NCBI GenBank assembly: GCA_028290225.1
Contig: JAQGKH010000337.1
Span: 1 to 10,838 of the forward strand
Reading direction: 5' to 3'
DNA length: 10,838 nucleotides
Source: Devosia sp.
GTDB taxonomy: Bacteria; Pseudomonadota; Alphaproteobacteria; Rhizobiales; Devosiaceae
Below, piece by piece: positions 1 to 6,586 of this stretch. Both the position numbers and the translations under genes were made by a program. A model generated the notes under the pieces. That model was not told where the DNA came from. It ran no database searches and was given only the letters and a program-made list of their open reading frames with translations. Position 1 is the stretch's first letter. Each line of letters begins with the position of its first letter.

Positions 1-210
1 CTCGAAGCCATTGCCATTGCCGTGATCGGGGGCACCAGCCTTTTCGGCGGCCAGGGGGGAATCGTGGGTACGGCCATCGGTGCCGGCATCCTGGCCATTC
101 TCGCCAACATCATGAATCTCGTCGGGATTTCGCCCTTCACCCAGCAGATCGTGAAAGGGGCGATCATCATTATCGCCGTGTCGATGGAAGTGTTCCGTCG
201 GCGTCGATAG
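1..210 (+). CDS. Sugar ABC transporter permease, RbsC type (C-terminal part)
   Basis: The reading frame is open from base 1 to a TAG stop and encodes the last 69 residues of a membrane protein; the start lies outside the window. It has a glycine-rich stretch (IGGTSLFGGQGGIVGT), then hydrophobic helices (AGILAILANIMNLVGIS and VKGAIIIIAVSMEVF) and a basic end, RRRR. This is the typical C-terminus of the BPD_transp_2 (RbsC/AraH/XylH) permease family, which forms the inner-membrane channel for sugar import by CUT2-type ABC transporters. The next gene, 41 bases downstream on the same strand, encodes the matching periplasmic binding protein, so the two are almost certainly one operon. The ATP-binding subunit is presumably upstream. 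Substrate unknown. Confidence 0.9.
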   Translation, partial: LEAIAIAVIGGTSLFGGQGGIVGTAIGAGILAILANIMNLVGISPFTQQIVKGAIIIIAVSMEVFRRRR

Positions 211-239
211 CGGAGGGGATGACGCATGTGTCATTCAAC

Positions 240-246
240 AAGGAGG
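240..246 (+). promoter_or_regulatory. Strong Shine-Dalgarno sequence for the sugar-binding protein gene
   Basis: AAGGAGG lies 5 bases before the ATG at 252 and is close to the perfect anti-16S match. It decides the start: the frame is open further upstream to an ATG at 219, but only the ATG at 252 has this site and gives a protein that begins with a proper signal peptide. The strength fits a binding protein that must be made in excess over the permease. Confidence 0.85.
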
Positions 247-251
247 AAACT

Positions 252-1223
252 ATGAATACCAAGAAGCTCGTGACGCTGGGCCTCAGCGCTGCACTGCTCG
301 CCAGCACGGTTGCTACCGGCACCGCCTGGGCGCAGGACGACATCATGGCCGGCACCGACCTGACCAAAGCCTGCAAGATCGGCTTTTCGCAGGGCACTCT
401 GAACCATCCCTGGCGCGTCGCCATGGTGGAAGGCAACAAGGCGTGGGCGCAGGAAAACCTGCCCAATGTCGAGTTCATCGTGACCGACGGCCAGAATGAC
501 TCGGCAAAGCAGGTCACCGACGTCGAGAGCCTGATGGCTCAGGGCGTGGACGTGCTGATGATCAGCCCGCTGACCTCGCAGGCCCTGACCCCCATCGTGT
601 CCGACGTCATGGCTGCAGGCATTCCGGTGGTGGCGCTCGATCGGAGCGTGAACACCGAGGTCACCAGCTACATCACCGCGCAGAACGAACCTATTGCCCG
701 CAAGGCCGGCGAGTTCTTCGTGCAGCAGCTGGAAGGCAAGGGCAATATCGTCCAGATCGAAGGCACCGCCGGTGCTTCTGCCGCGGCCGAGCGCAAGAGC
801 GGCTTCGAGGCCGTCATTGCCGAACACCCTGACATGAAGATCATCGCCACGCAGAACGCCGACTTCCTGCGGGAAAACGCGACCAAGTTCATGGAAGACA
901 CGCTGCAGCGCTTCGGGCCCGGCGAAATCCAGGGCGTCTACGCGCACAATGACGAAATGGCCCTGGGCGCGATTGCGGCCATCGAGGCCGCCGGCCGCCA
1001 GGACGAAATCATGGTGACCGGGCTCGACGGCCAGAACAACGCGATCCAGGCGGTCAAGGATGGCAAGATGTTCGCCACCTTCACCTTCCCCTATGTCGCG
1101 CCCCAAGGCATCCAGTATGCCTACAAGATCTGCGCCGGCGAGGATGTACCGGCCGAGGTGATCCTCGACTCGGCCACCATCGAAGCCGCCAATGTCGATG
1201 AATGGATCGGCAAGGGTTTCTGA
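252..1223 (+). CDS. Periplasmic sugar-binding protein of an ABC transporter (RbsB-like, Peripla_BP_4)
   Basis: A protein of 323 residues, the usual size for the ribose-binding protein family. It captures a sugar-like ligand in the periplasm and delivers it to the permease encoded just upstream. Residues 1-27 form a signal peptide (MNTKK, a hydrophobic core, then TAWA before Q28). The mature part starts the first lobe with KIGFSQGTLNHPWR (about 42-55). Typical ligand-contact and hinge motifs follow: DGQNDSAKQ (79-87), ISPLTSQAL (104-112), ALDRSV (128-133), YAHNDEMALGAI (230-241) and GLDGQNN (257-263). These are the positions where RbsB-type proteins carry the Arg, Asn and Asp residues that hold sugar hydroxyls. 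The ligand is unknown: relatives bind ribose, xylose, inositol, erythritol and others. The gene shares an operon with an oxidoreductase and a hydratase, so the ligand may be something other than a plain pentose. Confidence 0.93.
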   Translation: MNTKKLVTLGLSAALLASTVATGTAWAQDDIMAGTDLTKACKIGFSQGTLNHPWRVAMVEGNKAWAQENLPNVEFIVTDGQNDSAKQVTDVESLMAQGVDVLMISPLTSQALTPIVSDVMAAGIPVVALDRSVNTEVTSYITAQNEPIARKAGEFFVQQLEGKGNIVQIEGTAGASAAAERKSGFEAVIAEHPDMKIIATQNADFLRENATKFMEDTLQRFGPGEIQGVYAHNDEMALGAIAAIEAAGRQDEIMVTGLDGQNNAIQAVKDGKMFATFTFPYVAPQGIQYAYKICAGEDVPAEVILDSATIEAANVDEWIGKGF

Positions 1224-1233
1224 GCCACCCAAA

Positions 1234-1259
1234 GGCCAGGCGTGGTTCAACGCCTGGCC
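1234..1259 (+). promoter_or_regulatory. Intercistronic stem-loop after the binding-protein gene
   Basis: GGCCAGGCG (1234-1242) and CGCCTGGCC (1251-1259) form a perfect 9-bp inverted repeat; T1243 and A1250 can add a tenth pair, leaving a 6-base loop. It begins 10 bases after the stop codon of the binding protein. There is no T-tract behind it (CTCCCTCC follows), so it is a poor intrinsic terminator. Such hairpins behind binding-protein genes are known (as in malE-malF) to protect the upstream mRNA from 3' exonucleases and lower expression of downstream genes. That role is inferred here. Confidence 0.55.
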
Positions 1260-1288
1260 ACCTCCCTCCAGCGCGGCAGCAGGCAAGC

Positions 1289-1729
1289 ATGAGCGATTTC
1301 TATCTTTCGGTCGGGCAGTCGGTGCGGTTCAGCAAGACCGTCAGCGAATCCGACGTATACCTCTTTGCCGGCATCACCGGCGATCTGGCGCCGGTCCATG
1401 TCAATGCCGAGCTGATGGAGCGATCTGCCTATGGGCAGCGCATCGCCCATGGGGCGCTGATCGTGGGCTTCATGTCGACGCTCTCGTCACTCATGGTCGA
1501 ACAGGCGGCAGACAGCCATTCCAGGGGCGAAACGCCGGTCTCGCTCGGCTATGACCGCGTTCGTTTCGTCGGACCGGTGTTTTTCGGGGACACGGTGACG
1601 CTGACCTATACGATCACCGCCGTCGATGCCGAGCGCCGTCGCACCACCGCCGATATCGAAGCCAGGAAGCAGACCGGCGAAACGGTGGCCGTGGCAACCC
1701 ATATCCTGAAATGGGTGAAGAAGGATTGA
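1289..1729 (+). CDS. MaoC-family hotdog dehydratase/hydratase
   Basis: A protein of 146 residues, the normal size of a single-domain MaoC/R-specific enoyl hydratase. The hydratase signature is clear: VYLFAGITGDLAPVHVN (23-39) followed by RIAHGAL (51-57). By family knowledge D32 and H37 are the catalytic Asp and His that add water across a trans-2-enoyl thioester; the Asn usual between them (D-x-N-P-x-H) is Ala here (D-L-A-P-V-H), a tolerated variant. The second half (VRFVGPVFFGDTVTLTYTI) is the usual hotdog strand pattern. The start ATG at 1289 was chosen because residues upstream of it in the frame are not family-like; its ribosome binding site is weak. The gene lies 65 bases after the binding-protein gene and its end overlaps the GMC oxidoreductase, so it is part of the operon. 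Whether the substrate is an acyl-CoA or a non-CoA compound is unknown. Confidence 0.88.
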   Translation: MSDFYLSVGQSVRFSKTVSESDVYLFAGITGDLAPVHVNAELMERSAYGQRIAHGALIVGFMSTLSSLMVEQAADSHSRGETPVSLGYDRVRFVGPVFFGDTVTLTYTITAVDAERRRTTADIEARKQTGETVAVATHILKWVKKD

Positions 1730-3327
1730 GCGCGCCGGTGTCCCACGAGGCCGATTTCGTCATTGTCGGCGGCGGCTCGGCCGGCTGCACCCTGGCCGCT
1801 CGCCTGACCGAGGATCCGTCGGTCAAGGTGGTGCTCATCGAGGCCGGTTCGCGCGACACGAGCCCCTACATCCACCTGCCCGTCACCTATTACAAAACCA
1901 CGGGGCCCAAATTCACCTGGGGCTATCACACCGCGCCCCAACAGCATCAGAACGGCATTGCCGCGCCTTTTGCGCAGGCGCGCGTGCTGGGTGGCGGCAG
2001 CTCGGTGAATGCCCAGATCTATATGCGCGGCATCCCGCGCGATTATGACGACTGGCGCGACGTTTATGGCTGCGACAATTGGGGCTATGCGGATGTGCTG
2101 CCCCATTTCGTAGCCGCCGAAGGCAATGACCGTTTGGCCGAGCCCCTGCATGGAACCCAAGGGCCGCTCAACGTGTCCGACCAGGCCTATACCCATCCGC
2201 TGACGCGCGCCTGGCTCAAGGCCTGCCAGCAGGTCGGCATGCCTTATAACAGCGACTTCAACTCCGGCGACCCGGCCGGCTGCGGTTTGTACCAGGTCAC
2301 CAACCGGGCCGGACGTCGCTCGAGCGCGGCGAACGCGTATCTGCATCCAGCAGAAAGCCGCCCCAACCTGACGGTCCTGACCGATTCGCAGGTGACCAGA
2401 ATTGTCTTTGAGGGCAAGCGCGCCACCGGCGTGGAGATCCGTCGGGATGGCATGGTGTCCGCTGTTGTGGCGCGGCGAGAAGTCGTGCTGTCGGCCGGCG
2501 CCATTGGTACCCCCAACCTTTTGCATCGTTCGGGGATTGGTCCGGCGGCGTGGCTCAAGGAAGCGGGAATTGGGGTTTTCCACGATTCGCCTGAAGCGGG
2601 CGCCAATCTTCAGGACCATCTGGATGTCTTTCTCATCCACGAGCTCACCGGCATCCAGAGCTACGACAAATACAAGAAGCTGCATTGGCAAGCCTGGGCG
2701 GGGCTGCAGTTCGCCCTGTTCCGCACCGGCCCGATAACCTCCAATGTCGTGGAGGGCGGGGCCTTCTGGTGGGTGGATGCGAGTGATCCCTATCCGGATG
2801 TACAGTTCCACTTCCTCGCGGGCGCCGGCGTTGAAGCCGGCATTCCCGCGGTGCCGTCGGGCAATGGTTGCACCCTCAATGCCTATCTGGTTCGGCCCAA
2901 GTCGCGGGGAACCGTCAAGCCATCCCCCACCGGTCAGGGCCCGGTGATCGACCCCAACTTCCTGTCCCATGACGATGATCTGAGAAAAACAGTCGAGGCG
3001 GTCAAGCTCAGCCGCAAGATCATGGAGCAAGCGACCATATCGGGATATCTGGCCCGGGAGCACTTTCCGGGCACCAGCGTATCCAGCACTGCCGAACTTG
3101 AGGACTTCGTGCGCCAGCAGGCGCGCACGGGATATCACCCCGTGGGGACGTGCAGGATGGGCAGCGACGAGCGCTCCGTGGTCGATACCTCGCTGCGGGT
3201 CCGGGGCCTTGATGGGCTGCGCATCGTTGATAACTCCATCATGCCGCGGCTAGTTTCAGCCAACACCAACGCCACCGCGATCATGATTGCCGAGCGAGCG
3301 GCCCGCTTTATCCGCGGGAACAGGTGA
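1711..3327 (+). CDS. GMC-family FAD-dependent alcohol/choline dehydrogenase-like oxidoreductase
   Basis: A full-length GMC flavoenzyme of up to 538 residues. The N-terminal FAD-binding fold is VIVGGGSAGCTLAARL (17-31) with E44 in VLIEAG at the end of the second strand. GMC signature 1 is ARVLGGGSSVNAQIYMRG (90-107) and signature 2 is SAGAIGTPNLLHRSGIG (261-277). The C-terminal block has YHPVGTCRMG with the catalytic-base candidate H476, and SANTNATAIMIAERAARFI with N520, the usual His/Asn active-site pair. It should oxidise a primary or secondary alcohol, passing electrons to oxygen or a quinone; BetA-like proteins are the closest general type. No signal peptide, so cytoplasmic. The frame overlaps the MaoC gene by 19 bases if ATG 1711 is used; GTG 1738 is an alternative start with GAAGAAGG upstream of it. 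Either way the two genes look translationally coupled. The substrate is probably the imported compound or a derivative. Confidence 0.93.
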   Translation: MGEEGLSAPVSHEADFVIVGGGSAGCTLAARLTEDPSVKVVLIEAGSRDTSPYIHLPVTYYKTTGPKFTWGYHTAPQQHQNGIAAPFAQARVLGGGSSVNAQIYMRGIPRDYDDWRDVYGCDNWGYADVLPHFVAAEGNDRLAEPLHGTQGPLNVSDQAYTHPLTRAWLKACQQVGMPYNSDFNSGDPAGCGLYQVTNRAGRRSSAANAYLHPAESRPNLTVLTDSQVTRIVFEGKRATGVEIRRDGMVSAVVARREVVLSAGAIGTPNLLHRSGIGPAAWLKEAGIGVFHDSPEAGANLQDHLDVFLIHELTGIQSYDKYKKLHWQAWAGLQFALFRTGPITSNVVEGGAFWWVDASDPYPDVQFHFLAGAGVEAGIPAVPSGNGCTLNAYLVRPKSRGTVKPSPTGQGPVIDPNFLSHDDDLRKTVEAVKLSRKIMEQATISGYLAREHFPGTSVSSTAELEDFVRQQARTGYHPVGTCRMGSDERSVVDTSLRVRGLDGLRIVDNSIMPRLVSANTNATAIMIAERAARFIRGNR

Positions 3328-3989
3328 GCGGCCGGCCGCGGGGCTAGCGTGGGGCGGTCAGCACGTGGCTGGCAGACGCCAAGCAAGGACGGGATTATAG
3401 CCGGGCACGACGAGCCGTGTTCGGCCCCGTTCCATGCGCCCGGACCACCATTGGTCCCATCCCGAGCGCGGCGAGTCCACGGGCCCGCTGGATCATACGC
3501 CGCTTCTGGGGCTCGACTACAAGAACTATCAGATCGTCCAGCATCAGGGTTTTGGCGCCCCAGCCGGGCTTGATGTGCAAGCATCGGCTACGAAAAGGAC
3601 GGTTTGGGCGTGGCGCTGGCAGCGTCCAACATTTCGACACCTCTTATGTAGCGGCTGCCAATCGCTGACCTGAGGCGGCTATGGCGCTGGACGCACCGCA
3701 ACGCTGAGTGAGAGCTGCACATGTCGTCTGCTCGACGCATGTACCGTCTAGTTCCAGCCCGTCTTGCAAGCGGGGCTGCAAGTCGTTCCGGGGTAGACAC
3801 TTACCCGGCGTGAAAGCGGCTTCGGCTCGAAGAGACAAACCAAGCTTCACATCGGCGTTTATTACATGGCCCCCAAGCAGCACCGCCGCAAGCAGAACAA
3901 ACCATGACATCCGGCTTTTGCACCCCGCCCCAGGGTCCCGGGCCTTCCTACACAACAGGTGGTAGGCGGCTCCAAGCCCCAACCACTAC
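3328..3989. other. Gene-poor stretch with no recognisable coding region
   Basis: About 660 bases between the GMC gene and the stem-loop at 3990. Several open frames of 70-150 codons exist on both strands, but none has a recognisable motif, a good ribosome binding site or the strong GC third-position bias of the neighbours, and they overlap each other. The stretch opens with a 12-bp perfect palindrome, GCGGCCGGCCGC (3328-3339), right after the GMC stop codon. A minus-strand frame from ATG 3908-3910 to 3644 begins with a hydrophobic run (MSWFVLLAAVLLGG) and has four cysteines, but its third codon positions look neutral and no ribosome binding site precedes it. The stretch may be eroded accessory DNA or plain spacer; I could not identify a former gene. 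Confidence 0.5.
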
Positions 3990-4021
3990 AGTGTTCCGGC
4001 CTACATGGGAGCCGGAACACT
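3990..4021 (-). terminator. Perfect stem-loop downstream of the PagL-like gene
   Basis: GTGTTCCGGC (3991-4000) and GCCGGAACAC (4011-4020) pair perfectly around a 10-base loop; A3990 and T4021 add an eleventh pair. It starts 8 bases beyond the TAG stop of the minus-strand gene at 4029, the normal place for a terminator. The downstream U-tract is poor on the minus strand (TGTAGTGGTT) and modest on the plus strand (TTGTTAAG). It could act as a weak bidirectional terminator or an mRNA 3'-end stabiliser between the convergent transcripts. Confidence 0.55.
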
Positions 4022-4028
4022 TGTTAAG

Positions 4029-4646
4029 CTAAAACGACCAACGGATTCCAAGCGTATTGGCGTTGGCTCCTTCGCCCATATTGCCGAGCGTGTTCCAGCC
4101 CCCTGAGCGATGCTGGACACGCCAGAACAGCTCCATATCGGGATTGCTCGGCGTCGAGATGCTGAGTTCGGGCGCCATATAGAACAGGAAGGTACTGTCG
4201 CCATTCCGGCTGATTTCCCGTACCACTTCGACGTCTAGGGGATTGGTGATCAGGGAAAGGCCGCCGGTGATGCTGGCCGAAATCTTGACCTTGTCGGTGT
4301 TGATGAAGCCATCGGACCGCAGCACCAATCCAGCCCAGGCCTCACCGGAAACGTCCGGCCCATGGCGCAGGGCGGCTCCACCCTCCAGGCCCAGGCGAGT
4401 CCCGTTTTCGCCCCCAAGAAAAAAGTACTGGTAACCGCCGCCCAGGATGTAGGCGTCCTGGTAGTCGGTTGCGATGAAGTTGAGCGTTTCCCCCACGGAT
4501 TCGCTCGAGTAGACTCCGCCGAACAGGAAGACGTTTCCGTCCTTTCCCAGGGTGGGAATGTTTACGTCCTGCGCTGCGACCATTGTCGGCAAACAGGCGG
4601 CAAGAAGGATGCAGCCGCAAGCGACTGAACTGATCACGCGTACCAA
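4029..4646 (-). CDS. Outer-membrane beta-barrel, probable acyloxyacyl hydrolase / lipid A 3-O-deacylase (PagL-like)
   Basis: A protein of 205 residues with a signal peptide (hydrophobic core about 4-20, cleavage probably after MVAA at residue 25 before QD). The mature part alternates in the manner of amphipathic beta strands (NVFLFGGVYSS, AYILGGGYQYFFLGG, GTRLGLEGGAAL, AWAGLVLRSDG) and ends in GIRWSF; a terminal Phe is the usual signal for outer-membrane barrel assembly. Near the C-terminus WRVQHRSGGW carries H179 and S181, with E192 behind. PagL enzymes use His-x-Ser plus a Glu about 14 residues after the His to remove the 3-O acyl chain of lipid A; here the Glu is at +13. The start is TTG at 4644-4646, supported by GGGAG 6 bases upstream on the minus strand. 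No partner genes adjoin it. The barrel and signal peptide are well supported; the enzymatic call is moderate. Confidence 0.68.
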   Translation of the reverse strand: MVRVISSVACGCILLAACLPTMVAAQDVNIPTLGKDGNVFLFGGVYSSESVGETLNFIATDYQDAYILGGGYQYFFLGGENGTRLGLEGGAALRHGPDVSGEAWAGLVLRSDGFINTDKVKISASITGGLSLITNPLDVEVVREISRNGDSTFLFYMAPELSISTPSNPDMELFWRVQHRSGGWNTLGNMGEGANANTLGIRWSF

Positions 4647-4893
4647 ATGAAACTCCCGAGTACCGACTGGGTCCTCATCACACTATCAATGGATCGTGCA
4701 AAACTAAGGCAGAGTCAAATTACATAGCGGCAAGCCGGTAGTGCGCGACGAGTCGAGTCACGCAGGGCCAAGCGGCATCACAGCGGCGTCGAACCGCAGT
4801 CCTCGTGCGCCAAACACATCGCTGGCGGCTCCGCCATTCCTGCAGGGCACAATGTGCCGCAGACCACTGGCTCGGCACTAGGCTGGAGAAATA

Positions 4894-4908
4894 GTCCGAT
4901 ACCCGGAC
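4894..4908 (-). terminator. Short hairpin just downstream of tRNA-Arg
   Basis: On the minus strand GTCCG and CGGAC pair around a 5-base loop, followed by TATTTCT, beginning 6 bases after the encoded CCA of the tRNA. The stem is only 5 bp and the T-run is interrupted, so it is a weak candidate for a tRNA terminator. It could also be a 3'-trailer structure. Confidence 0.35.
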
Positions 4909-4914
4909 AAGAAA

Positions 4915-4991
4915 TGGCGCGCCCTAAGAGATTCGAACTCCTGACCCCCAGATTCGTAGTCTGGTGCTCTATCCAGCTGAGCTAAGGGCGC
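4915..4991 (-). tRNA. tRNA-Arg (anticodon ACG)
   Basis: A complete 77-nt cloverleaf can be folded by eye on the minus strand. Acceptor arms are GCGCCCT and AGGGCGC, the discriminator is G, and CCA is encoded (4915-4917). The D arm is GCTC-AGCTGGATA-GAGC. The anticodon stem CCAGA/TCTGG closes loop CTACGAA, with anticodon ACG at 4955-4957 on the plus strand. The variable loop is GGGTC, and the T arm AGGAG/CTCTT encloses TTCGAAT, with one G-T pair. By family knowledge A34 of this tRNA is deaminated to inosine by TadA, so it reads CGU, CGC and CGA. The gene stands alone. Its 3' end faces the gene-poor stretch to the left, but I saw no integrase and no repeat of the tRNA end in the window. Confidence 0.97.
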
Positions 4992-5115
4992 GCAGGCCAT
5001 TTAACGGCCGCTTGCAGTTGGAGGCGGTTCGATGCCGACCTCTGCATGAAGCGGGGCAACCCATACATGGGTGATTTGAGCTTGGCAAGGCCGCACGGGC
5101 AAAATCCACAAGGTC

Positions 5116-6543
5116 TCAGGAAAGGCGCAACGCCGCGGGCAAGATCAGCTCGAAGCGCGTTCCCTGCCCTGTCTCGGCCAACACCAGCCGGCCGCCATGG
5201 GCTTCGGCGATTTCCCGGGCAATGGGCAGCCCCAATCCGGTGCCGCCAGCCCGGGCGGATCCTTCAAAGGCCACAAACAGGTTGTCGCGGGCGCGAGGCG
5301 GCAGTCCCGGACCGTTGTCGCTCACGGCGATCACCAGAAGGTCGGCACGCTCCTCGACACTCACGCTGACCTGCAGCGCCTGCATATTGCCCCCTGCTGC
5401 CTCGAGTGCTTCGCGGGCGTTCTTGAGGAGGTTGACCAGCAACCGGCCGAGTTGGACCTGATCGACATTGAGCCGCAGCGCCTCGGGCGCCTGGTTGTGG
5501 AAGCTGATCGTCGGGTGGCCTGCCAGGCGCGCATCAAAGGCCGCGTCCTCAATAAGGCCTCGCAGAGCCACGGGCGCCAGAACCGGTCGCGAGGCACTTT
5601 CGCGACCATAATCCAGCACGGACTGGGCAAAGCCGATGGCCTTGTCGAGGGTCGTCACCAGCCGGGGCGCCAAACGCTGCACCTTGGGATCGTCGAGCGT
5701 GGCCACCTGATCGGAAAGCAACTGCGCCGAAGTCAGGGTGTTGCGCAGGTCATGATTGATCTTGGCCACGGCCAGGCCAAGATCGGCCAGGTGCTGGCGT
5801 TGGCGCAGCATGGAAAACAAATCTTCTTCCATGGCCGCCAGTTCACGCTCGGCGATGCCGATCTCGTCGCGGCGGAGTGAAGGCGTCAGGATGAGGCTGG
5901 CGTTTTCCGGCGCCTGCCGGAACGCCAGCATATTGGTGGTCAGCCGTCGCACGGGATGAATGAAGAGGCGGCTAACCATGAGGTAAAGGGCCACAGCGGT
6001 CAGGGCCGCGATCACGAACGAGACCAGCACGATGTCGCTGGAGTAAGCGAGCAGATCCTGGCGCAGGGGCCGCTCGGGCATCAGGATCTCGACCGAGCTT
6101 TCATCCACATCCCCCTCGCCCACGATGCGCAGGGTTCTGCCGGGCCCGGCAAACAGGGTGTCGAGCGCCCCCAGGATCAGCGTGGCGGGATTGGTTTCCC
6201 GGATATCGGCGGTGACCACCCGATCGGGCATCACCGGCTCGGCCAATTCGATCAACTGGCTTTGACCGTCGCGGCGATACACAATGGCATTGGCCCCGGC
6301 CGAAGTCAGCAGGCGATCGGTCAGGCTGCGGGGCAGCGCCGGCACATCGGGCACGGCGTCGAGCACCCGGGCGGCCACCATGCCGACGCGCATGCGATCG
6401 GCAAGCCAGCTCGCGCGAAAGCTCGCAACAGATGGCAAGTACACCACCACCTCCACCGCCAGGATCACGGCGATGATGGTGACGATGAGCTTGATGGAAA
6501 GGCCGGAAAACCGGCCCGGCATGACGGTGCGCAACGCTGACAT
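5116..6543 (-). CDS. Membrane-bound sensor histidine kinase
   Basis: A kinase of 475 residues when started at ATG 6541-6543. Layout: a first transmembrane helix (about 17-36), a periplasmic sensor region of about 130 residues (38-170) with no domain I recognise, a second helix (about 171-190), a HAMP-like linker (SRLFIHPVRRLTTNML, 191-206), the phosphoacceptor box KINHDLRNTLTSAQL with H264, then the ATPase domain with N-box LVNLLKNAREAL (369-380), G1 box DNGPGL (409-414) and G2 region GGTGLGLPIAREIAEAHGG (433-451). All catalytic boxes look intact. It should autophosphorylate on H264 and pass phosphate to a response regulator, but none is encoded in the window. A second start, ATG 6565-6567, adds 8 residues; neither has a good ribosome binding site. 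The frame is open further upstream but would overlap the FAD oxidoreductase gene. The 43-base gap (19 with the other start) to that gene suggests co-transcription. Confidence 0.92.
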   Translation of the reverse strand: MSALRTVMPGRFSGLSIKLIVTIIAVILAVEVVVYLPSVASFRASWLADRMRVGMVAARVLDAVPDVPALPRSLTDRLLTSAGANAIVYRRDGQSQLIELAEPVMPDRVVTADIRETNPATLILGALDTLFAGPGRTLRIVGEGDVDESSVEILMPERPLRQDLLAYSSDIVLVSFVIAALTAVALYLMVSRLFIHPVRRLTTNMLAFRQAPENASLILTPSLRRDEIGIAERELAAMEEDLFSMLRQRQHLADLGLAVAKINHDLRNTLTSAQLLSDQVATLDDPKVQRLAPRLVTTLDKAIGFAQSVLDYGRESASRPVLAPVALRGLIEDAAFDARLAGHPTISFHNQAPEALRLNVDQVQLGRLLVNLLKNAREALEAAGGNMQALQVSVSVEERADLLVIAVSDNGPGLPPRARDNLFVAFEGSARAGGTGLGLPIAREIAEAHGGRLVLAETGQGTRFELILPAALRLS

Positions 6544-6586
6544 CCCCGCAACTATAGGGGATTGCATGGAGTCGGTCAGCCCCCGG

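Noticed and set aside
231..1286. A 351-codon open frame on the minus strand opposite the binding-protein gene
   Set aside because: Shadow frame without motifs; the opposite strand has a signal peptide, a strong ribosome binding site and a full RbsB-like sequence.
1606..3138. A 510-codon open frame on the minus strand opposite the GMC gene
   Set aside because: No family motif, odd composition, and the plus strand carries all GMC signatures in order.
3328..3339. Palindrome GCGGCCGGCCGC right after the GMC stop as a terminator
   Set aside because: No loop bases and no T-run; such a GC palindrome is expected now and then in DNA of this composition.
3644..3910. Possible small secreted cysteine-containing protein on the minus strand (MSWFVLLAAVLLGG start)
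   Set aside because: No ribosome binding site, neutral third codon positions unlike the neighbours, no recognised family. Kept only as a note in the gap entry.
4713..4718. TTGACT on the minus strand as the -35 box of the PagL-like gene
   Set aside because: No acceptable -10 box at 16-18 bases, so the promoter could not be supported.
5059..5072. ACCCAT-AC-ATGGGT inverted repeat between the kinase gene and the tRNA
   Set aside because: The two-base loop cannot close as RNA without losing pairs, and nothing else marks it as an operator.
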